Assembly: GCA_038237055.1 (NCBI GenBank)
Contig: JBBRZD010000075.1
Coordinates: 1-12,107, forward strand
Source: Dokdonella_A sp038237055
GTDB lineage: Bacteria > Pseudomonadota > Gammaproteobacteria > Xanthomonadales > Rhodanobacteraceae
Length of the DNA: 12,107 nt
Direction of reading: 5' to 3'
In this document: in pieces, positions 1 to 5,115 of the stretch
Layout of the letters: each line of letters begins with the position of its first letter
Position numbering within the stretch: the stretch's first letter is position 1
Position numbers and translations under genes: made by a program
Notes under the pieces: generated by a model
What the model saw: only the letters and a program-made list of their open reading frames with translations
Told to the model about the DNA's origin: nothing
Database searches by the model: none

Positions 1-1256
1 ACTGAGACATCGTACAAACCGGCGAAATCGCGGTAGGCCCGTGCACACCAGACAGCGCGCAGCATTGGCGCGATCGCCGTATCGGCCGGCGCGACGAAAT
101 CTTCGTGGCAGGCAGGCTCGGTCTGACGTTTGCGCGACCACGAGCGCGCCATCGATGGGGAGCCGTAGTACTGCGACACAAACGCAGCGAACTGGAACGC
201 GTTGAGGTCGGTGCTGCGCACATAAGCATGGGTGAGCTCGGCGCGACCGCTGTCGATATCCTCGGCGATGAACAGCGAGGTTTGCGAATTGCAGCTGGAA
301 CTGTCCATCTGCGCGCGCGGCTTGGGTGTCTGCTCCGCATTCGTGCGCGCCCAGCAATTGAACCACGACGACGCGCTCTCCGGCGCCTGGTACGGGCCAA
401 ACTTCGTCTCGCGAAATCCTTTCTCGTCGAGCGCCTGATAGAACCCGGCCTGCCACGCCAGCAACTGACGATCGATCTCGTCGCGCGCCTGCGCGAGATC
501 GAGCGGAGCGTCCTTGCGCGCACGCGCTAGCAGCGCCACCGCATGACGCACCGGGACGAGGAAGCTGACCAGTTCGCCATCGAGACGCTTGGCGACATTG
601 ATGCCGACGACCTTGTCGCCGCCGGTGACCGCGGGTCCGCCGCTCATGCCCGGATTGATCGCGCCGGTGAAATGCACGCGCTCGTTGTAGCTGCGTTCGA
701 CCAGACCGTTGTACGTGCCTTCAACGATGGTGAAGCCCAGATCAAGCGGATTGCCCATCGCGTAGACACGTTCGCCGCGCGGCAAGTCGCCAGCTACCGC
801 AGCTGGGTCAAATTGCAGATGCGGCAGATCCGCACCTTCGAGCTTGACCACCGCGACATCGTTCGCAATATCGATCGCGAGCAAGGTCAGCGGGCCCTGC
901 GTACCATCCGGCCGTGCGAATTCAAGGCGATAGGTTTTTGGCTCCAACGCGTACTGAGAGACGACGTGGTAGTTGGTGATCGCCAGACCATCCGCACTGA
1001 CGAGGAAGCCGGAGCCGATCGACGACTGTCGTCCGGCGGCTTCGACCAAGGTTCGAATCTGCAGCAGGCTGGGACGCGTGGCCGCATAGATGCCTTCGGC
1101 TGCGGCTGAGACCGGTGCCGCCGTCGGAGCGGCAGCGCTTGGCTGCGCCAGCGGAGGTTGCGGCTGCAGCGCCTGCGAGTGTGCCGCACACATCGCGAGC
1201 AGGCCCGCGAGCGTAACGGCAAGACGCGAGGTGCAGCCGATTGAGCGGTAAATCAT
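1..1256 (-). CDS. Secreted trypsin-like serine protease (S1 family), partial at the window edge
   Basis: 418 codons are visible and the C-terminus lies beyond the left edge. Residues 1-29 look like a signal peptide (hydrophobic 12-25, then AHSQA), followed by an Ala/Pro-rich linker to about 53. A chymotrypsin-fold domain spans about 55-245. The catalytic triad is visible: His97 in TNYHVV, Asp133 in ANDVAVVKL and Ser205 in GMSGGPAV. This is the arrangement of DegP/HtrA-type and bacterial trypsin-like peptidases. No PDZ domain follows. Instead residues 250-418 form a region I do not recognise, with Cys301, Cys322, Cys383 and Cys404. The ATG at 1256 is chosen because GGAG lies 6 nt upstream and the signal peptide begins there. 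The gene is 80 nt downstream of the glycan operon and probably has its own promoter. Expected location is the periplasm or exterior; the substrate is unknown. The protease call is firm; the role is not. Confidence 0.88.
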   Translation of the reverse strand, partial: MIYRSIGCTSRLAVTLAGLLAMCAAHSQALQPQPPLAQPSAAAPTAAPVSAAAEGIYAATRPSLLQIRTLVEAAGRQSSIGSGFLVSADGLAITNYHVVSQYALEPKTYRLEFARPDGTQGPLTLLAIDIANDVAVVKLEGADLPHLQFDPAAVAGDLPRGERVYAMGNPLDLGFTIVEGTYNGLVERSYNERVHFTGAINPGMSGGPAVTGGDKVVGINVAKRLDGELVSFLVPVRHAVALLARARKDAPLDLAQARDEIDRQLLAWQAGFYQALDEKGFRETKFGPYQAPESASSWFNCWARTNAEQTPKPRAQMDSSSCNSQTSLFIAEDIDSGRAELTHAYVRSTDLNAFQFAAFVSQYYGSPSMARSWSRKRQTEPACHEDFVAPADTAIAPMLRAVWCARAYRDFAGLYDVS

Positions 1257-1262
1257 TAAAAA

Positions 1263-1266
1263 CTCC
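1263..1266 (-). promoter_or_regulatory. Ribosome binding site of the protease gene
   Basis: GGAG on the minus strand ends 6 nt before the ATG at 1256. It fixes this start over an upstream ATG in another frame (1278) that gives a shorter, unrelated reading. Confidence 0.65.
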
Positions 1267-1283
1267 AGGGATATGCAACGCAG

Positions 1284-1311
1284 CCTATAGTGGTTCATGC
1301 GCGAAATTCAA
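1284..1311 (-). promoter_or_regulatory. Possible sigma-70 promoter for the protease gene
   Basis: On the minus strand TTGAAT (1311-1306, 4 of 6 to TTGACA) and TATAGG (1289-1284, 4 of 6 to TATAAT) are separated by 16 nt. They would give a short leader of about 20 nt before the ATG at 1256. The -35 hexamer lies in the loop of the inverted repeat at 1296-1321. This is a hand-read match only, in the sole intergenic gap upstream of the gene. Confidence 0.4.
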
Positions 1312-1321
1312 TGCGCGCATG
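1296..1321. repeat. Perfect 8-bp inverted repeat in the gap between the glycan operon and the protease gene
   Basis: The arms CATGCGCG (1296-1303) and CGCGCATG (1314-1321) are perfect reverse complements around a 10-nt AT-richer centre. The repeat starts 16 nt after the stop of the last glycosyltransferase gene. As RNA it would fold into a GC-rich hairpin, but no T-run follows on either strand, so it is not a classical intrinsic terminator. It overlaps the putative -35 of the protease promoter, so an operator role is also possible. Confidence 0.5.
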
Positions 1322-1336
1322 TTCGGCTAGATAACG

Positions 1337-2494
1337 CTACGCGCTTGCCGATACTTCACGATAGACGGAAACGGTTTGATCGACGCAGCGCGTCCAGCTC
1401 AATTCGCGCGCCCTTGCAATGCCGCGCGTGCTGGATTGATCGCGCCACGCCGTGTCTTCAAGCGTACGTTCGAGTCCGTCTCGCAATGCCGTCTCGTCGA
1501 ATGGATCGACGTTGAGCGTTATCGCGCCGGCGGCATCGCGAGCGATCTCCGGCAGCGACGAGACATTTGAGGTCAACGTCGGCACGCCGCTGGCGATCGC
1601 TTCCAGCACCGGCAGGCCGAATCCCTCGTACAACGATGGAAACGCAAAGGCATGCGCGCCCGCATACAGCAAGGGCAAATCGTCCTCGGCAACATAACCA
1701 AGCCGACGCGTCTCGCCGCGCGCTTCGAGCGGAGCGAGTGCCGTTTCGAGTTCCGCATTCAGCCAGCCGCGCGCACCCACGATCACGAGCGGATGGCGCG
1801 TACGCAGCGCGATGGGCAGTGCCGCATATGCGCGTGCGAGTCGCGCCAGATTCTTGCGCGGCTCCTGCGTCGCGACGACGAGCAGGTAGGCGGTTCCCGT
1901 CAGACCATGTCTCGCCAGCACGGGCGCGAGCTCAGCAGCACCGCGCGGCCGGTAGGCGGCATCGACGCCGAGTGCGACGACGCGCAGTTTCGAACGTTCG
2001 ACGCCGAGCTTGGTAACGATCTCGTCGGCGACGAAGTCGGAGTCGGTGAAGATGGCCGCTGCTTTTTCCAGCGTCGGCGGAAGATGGCGTTCGAGAAAGC
2101 GCACGCGTTCGATCGGGTGCGTTTCTGGGTAACTGAGCCATGAGAGGTCGTGCACGGTGGTCAACGCGGGACCGGCGAACGGCATCAGCACATAGTTCGG
2201 CGTGTGCAGCAACCAATCGTGCATCCGTCGCGTATGCAGGCGGAACATCCCTGCGCGCAGCTGGGTATACGCTTCCAGCGCAACGCTCTTGAACGGCACA
2301 TTGCGACGCAGCGCGGCGATCGTCCGGTTCGCCGCCAGCGCCTGCTCCGGGTCATCGACCCAGCGATACGCCGAATACAGGCGCAGCGCGTCAACATCAC
2401 GATGCCGCGCCAGCCCGCGTGCGAGTTCGAGCGCGTAGCGACCGATGCCGGTCAGCGGTGCGGTGATCGCATCGACATTGAAGATGACGCGCAT
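1337..2494 (-). CDS. GT4-family (group 1) glycosyltransferase
   Basis: The 385-aa protein is a complete GT-B glycosyltransferase of the retaining GT4 family, cytoplasmic and using a nucleotide-sugar donor. Family marks in order are GIGRY near the N-terminus (16-20), the acceptor-side HDLSWLSYPETHP (115-127), TQEPRKN (209-215) opening the C-terminal Rossmann half, and an intact EX7E motif with Glu290 and Glu298 in SLYEGFGLPVLEA. The form resembles mannosyl- and rhamnosyltransferases of O-antigen loci such as WbpZ/WbpY/MtfB, but donor and linkage cannot be read from sequence. It is the last gene of the block. Its ATG follows the stop of the dehydratase gene after exactly 3 nt (TGAACGATG), so translation is probably coupled. 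With a GDP-mannose dehydratase directly upstream, a GDP-deoxysugar donor is a reasonable inference. Confidence 0.9.
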   Translation of the reverse strand: MRVIFNVDAITAPLTGIGRYALELARGLARHRDVDALRLYSAYRWVDDPEQALAANRTIAALRRNVPFKSVALEAYTQLRAGMFRLHTRRMHDWLLHTPNYVLMPFAGPALTTVHDLSWLSYPETHPIERVRFLERHLPPTLEKAAAIFTDSDFVADEIVTKLGVERSKLRVVALGVDAAYRPRGAAELAPVLARHGLTGTAYLLVVATQEPRKNLARLARAYAALPIALRTRHPLVIVGARGWLNAELETALAPLEARGETRRLGYVAEDDLPLLYAGAHAFAFPSLYEGFGLPVLEAIASGVPTLTSNVSSLPEIARDAAGAITLNVDPFDETALRDGLERTLEDTAWRDQSSTRGIARARELSWTRCVDQTVSVYREVSASA

Positions 2495-2497
2495 CGT

Positions 2498-3532
2498 TCA
2501 GCGCCGCTCGCGGGCAAGATCGGCGTCGACCATGCGCTGCGCGAGGCCGGCCAGATCGAGCGAAGGCGCAAATCCGAGTTCGCGCCGCGCCTTGCTCGCG
2601 TCGCCAACCAGCAGCGGCGCGTCGACCGGGCGAAAAAATGCAGCATCCACGTGCACGCGCACACGATCGCTGCCGTGTTCGATGCCGACTTCGTCGACAC
2701 CTTCCCCGAACCAGTCGAGTTCGATGCCGACGGCGGCGAACGCGGCGGTGGCGAATTCGCGAATGCTCGATGCAACGCCGGTCGCAAGCACGTAGTCGTC
2801 GCCCGATTCGCGTATCGCCATCGCAGCCATCGCGGCGACGTAATCGGGCGCATAGCCAAAGTCGCGCCGCGCATCGAGATTGCCGAGTGCAATCGACGTC
2901 TCGCGCCCAAGCGCGATAAGCGCGACGCCGCGACTGAGTTTGCGCGTGACGAAGGCTTCGTCGCGCAAAGCCGATTCATGGTTGAACAGGATCGCGCTCG
3001 ATGCACGCAGGCCGAAGCTCGCACGCCAGCAGCCGACGGCTCCGTGCGCCATCATCTTGGACAATCCATACGGCGAACGCGCGCATAACGGCGTGCGCTC
3101 ATTTTGCGGCGACTCCAACGGTTCGCCAAAAATCTCCGCGCTCGATGCAAGCACGAAATGCGCCTGCGGCGCATGCAGGCGTACCGCTTCCAGCAGGTTG
3201 AGCGTGCTCATGCCGTTGGCGGCCATGCTCGCATGCGGATCACGGAACGAATCGGCCACCCGCGATTGTCCGGCCAGATGGAACAGCGCGTCCGGCGCGC
3301 TTAGCTTCACGCATTCAGCACAGGCGGCCGCGTCGGTCGGGTCGAGGTCTTCCAGTTGCAGACGCGCGTGATTGTCGATGCCGAGTTCGCGCAGACGCCA
3401 CAGGTCAGGCGTTTGTCCAGGTCGATGCGTGCCAATCACATTGACGCCGCTTTCAAGCAGGTGCGCGGCGAGCAACGCACCGTCCTGGCCAGTAATGCCG
3501 GTGATCAAGACCTGCGACATCGATGCGCTCAT
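2498..3532 (-). CDS. gmd: GDP-mannose 4,6-dehydratase (extended short-chain dehydrogenase)
   Basis: This 344-aa cytoplasmic enzyme should convert GDP-D-mannose to GDP-4-keto-6-deoxy-D-mannose with bound NADP(H). The N-terminal GITGQDG (12-18) is the Rossmann glycine motif in the exact form typical of GMD. SSAEIFGE (130-137) carries the active-site Ser/Glu, and YGLSK (155-159) the Tyr and Lys. The GMD-specific blocks follow: FNHES (183-187), GNLDARRDFGYAPDYV (217-232) and FFRPVDAPLLVGD (299-311). Length is near the family norm of roughly 340-370. The ATG at 3532 overlaps the stop of the preceding glycosyltransferase (ATGA); Met5 at 3520 is an alternative start. The product feeds GDP-D-rhamnose, GDP-L-fucose or GDP-perosamine. 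No reductase or aminotransferase that would fix the final sugar is in the window, so the end product is open. Confidence 0.9.
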   Translation of the reverse strand: MSASMSQVLITGITGQDGALLAAHLLESGVNVIGTHRPGQTPDLWRLRELGIDNHARLQLEDLDPTDAAACAECVKLSAPDALFHLAGQSRVADSFRDPHASMAANGMSTLNLLEAVRLHAPQAHFVLASSAEIFGEPLESPQNERTPLCARSPYGLSKMMAHGAVGCWRASFGLRASSAILFNHESALRDEAFVTRKLSRGVALIALGRETSIALGNLDARRDFGYAPDYVAAMAAMAIRESGDDYVLATGVASSIREFATAAFAAVGIELDWFGEGVDEVGIEHGSDRVRVHVDAAFFRPVDAPLLVGDASKARRELGFAPSLDLAGLAQRMVDADLARERR

Positions 3533-5112
3533 GCCTGCGCTTCCGGAAAACTGCGAATGACCGATTCTGCATCGCGCATGGCTTCGCGCGCAAAACCTGC
3601 ATCCGTGTGCTCGATCACGACGACCGGGATATCAAGCAGGCCACACAGGATCTCGGCCGCCGACTGCTTGCGTTCATGCACGATGAGACACTCGATCGCG
3701 TGGATCTGCAACCAGTCCCATAGCGCACGATAGGACGTTTCCGGATCGCTCGCCTGCCAAGTGTTCGCTGCGATGACATGGCCGGCGAACACGAGTTCGT
3801 TCTCGGGACCGGTCGCGCGCAGGTTCCATACCTCGGCATCGGACCATGCCGGCGCACCGGCACCAACCCAGAGCAGTCGTGGGCGCGGCGCGTTGTCGTG
3901 GCGCGCACCGGTGTAGATCCTGCGCACGCGCCAGTCGAGCACGCGCCGTTCGAACGAGTGCAACGTCGCGCCCACCTCGGCTTCGTAGTGCGGCCAGCGC
4001 TCGCGCAGCACGGCCATGCCGGCCAGTCCAAGCGCAAGACGACGTTCCTCGCCGAAACTCTGACTGCGCGCATGTTTGACCAGCACGTTGCCCGCGATCA
4101 CGTGGCGCAATCCGCGCTGCGCGGCGCGCTGGCAGAAGTCGTTCTCCTCGCCGTAGCCTTGCGCGAACGCGGCTTCGTCGAGCATGCCGCTCGCATCGAT
4201 CACCGTGCGCCGGATATAGAGGCAGAAACCGTTCCCGGTTGGCAATTGCGGATAGGCAAGTCCAGCGCCCTGCCACAGCGCACGCGCGCAATCGTCGAAC
4301 CGCCAGCACGCAGGCAGCACATTTACCTGTTCGAGTTCGGGTACCGAGAACGCACCGGCGTTGTCGGAAACCGCCGTAGCAGTCGCGACGTCAACGCCCG
4401 CATATGCGGCGCGGCGCAGGCCGTTGAGCCAGTTCGGACCGACTTCGGCATCGGAGTTGAGCAGCACGACGTCGGCACGGCCGGAAAGTTCGATGCCGCG
4501 GTTCGCGGTCGCGGTGAAGCCGCGATTGGTCTCGTTGCGCAGTACACGCACGCGCGCCATCGACGCGTAGCGCGCAAGCAACGGCGCAATCGCCGCATCG
4601 GTACTGGCATCATCGATGACGATCAACTGCGCGCGACCACGGGTATGCTTAAGTATCGCTTCGATGCATGCAGCAACCAGATCAGGTGCGTTGTAGACCG
4701 GCACCACGATCGCGACGTCATGCGCGGCGACGTCCGCGCCGAACGGAACGCAGTGTGCGGACAAACCTGGCTGCGCCTGCGCCAGCTGCGGCGCTGCGCG
4801 GAGTGCAGGTTGCAGACCCTTCTTGCCGATGGCAATGCGGAACGATCGCGCGGTCAGAGCGGCACCGTCGCGCGCGCTGCGTGGCAGTACGTCGAAGGAA
4901 GCCCGATCCGATGGAGAAAATGCGAATGCGAAGCGGGCACGGCCATCGCGGTCGAGCGGTGCGGTGGAAAAAAAACATCCGTCGATATCGAGCGCGACGT
5001 CGGCCGCAACGGCCGCGTCGAACGCCAGCGTCAACACCTGGCCGTCCCAGTCGAGCGATCGCAGCGGAGCGAGCAGGGGGGGCTTCGTGCGCCTGCGCAG
5101 AAACTCGAACAT
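3529..5112 (-). CDS. GT2-family glycosyltransferase with extra N- and C-terminal regions
   Basis: This 527-aa protein has three parts. Residues 15-95 are beta-rich (alternating hydrophobic, DWDGQVLTLAF and similar) and not recognised. Residues 132-370 are a GT-A/GT2 domain: VAIVVPVYN (133-141), DDAS (167-170), the metal-site equivalent NSDAEV (219-224), and GEEND (321-325) as the probable catalytic-base region. Residues 410-527 look like a Rossmann-type half domain (RPRLLWVGAG; then IECLIVHERK and IPVVVIEH), possibly the remnant of a GT-B half. It is cytoplasmic, with no membrane segment, and probably adds sugars to the growing glycan. The start follows the fusion gene as TGAGCCATG, in the same frame. 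Two homopolymers lie in the first 50 codons: C7 at codons 11-13 and T8 at codons 46-49. Donor and acceptor are unknown. Confidence 0.85.
   Translation of the reverse strand: MFEFLRRRTKPPLLAPLRSLDWDGQVLTLAFDAAVAADVALDIDGCFFSTAPLDRDGRARFAFAFSPSDRASFDVLPRSARDGAALTARSFRIAIGKKGLQPALRAAPQLAQAQPGLSAHCVPFGADVAAHDVAIVVPVYNAPDLVAACIEAILKHTRGRAQLIVIDDASTDAAIAPLLARYASMARVRVLRNETNRGFTATANRGIELSGRADVVLLNSDAEVGPNWLNGLRRAAYAGVDVATATAVSDNAGAFSVPELEQVNVLPACWRFDDCARALWQGAGLAYPQLPTGNGFCLYIRRTVIDASGMLDEAAFAQGYGEENDFCQRAAQRGLRHVIAGNVLVKHARSQSFGEERRLALGLAGMAVLRERWPHYEAEVGATLHSFERRVLDWRVRRIYTGARHDNAPRPRLLWVGAGAPAWSDAEVWNLRATGPENELVFAGHVIAANTWQASDPETSYRALWDWLQIHAIECLIVHERKQSAAEILCGLLDIPVVVIEHTDAGFAREAMRDAESVIRSFPEAQA
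4968..4975 (-). repeat. T8 homopolymer inside the GT2 gene
   Basis: Eight consecutive T on the coding strand fall in codons 46-49 (Cys-Phe-Phe-Ser). Phe is written TTT TTT here in an otherwise GC-rich gene. Such a run is a possible site of replication or transcriptional slippage. Confidence 0.8.
5076..5082 (-). repeat. C7 homopolymer near the 5' end of the GT2 gene
   Basis: Seven consecutive C on the coding strand (two CCC proline codons plus the C of CTG) lie at codons 11-13, about 30 nt after the start codon. A one-base change would truncate the glycosyltransferase almost at once. Confidence 0.8.
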
Positions 5113-5115
5113 GGC

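Noticed and set aside
887..1278. Two overlapping minus-strand frames (922-1278 and 887-1222)
   Set aside because: Both are out of frame with the protease gene at 1256-1, which has a signal peptide, a ribosome site and the full catalytic triad.
1296..1321. Inverted repeat as a rho-independent terminator of the glycan operon
   Set aside because: The stem is good, but neither strand has the T-run that should follow, so it is listed only as an inverted repeat.
2150..3088. 312-codon open frame on the plus strand
   Set aside because: Antisense to the end of the dehydratase gene and the start of the GT4 gene, which have clear family motifs; its own translation is Arg-rich and featureless.
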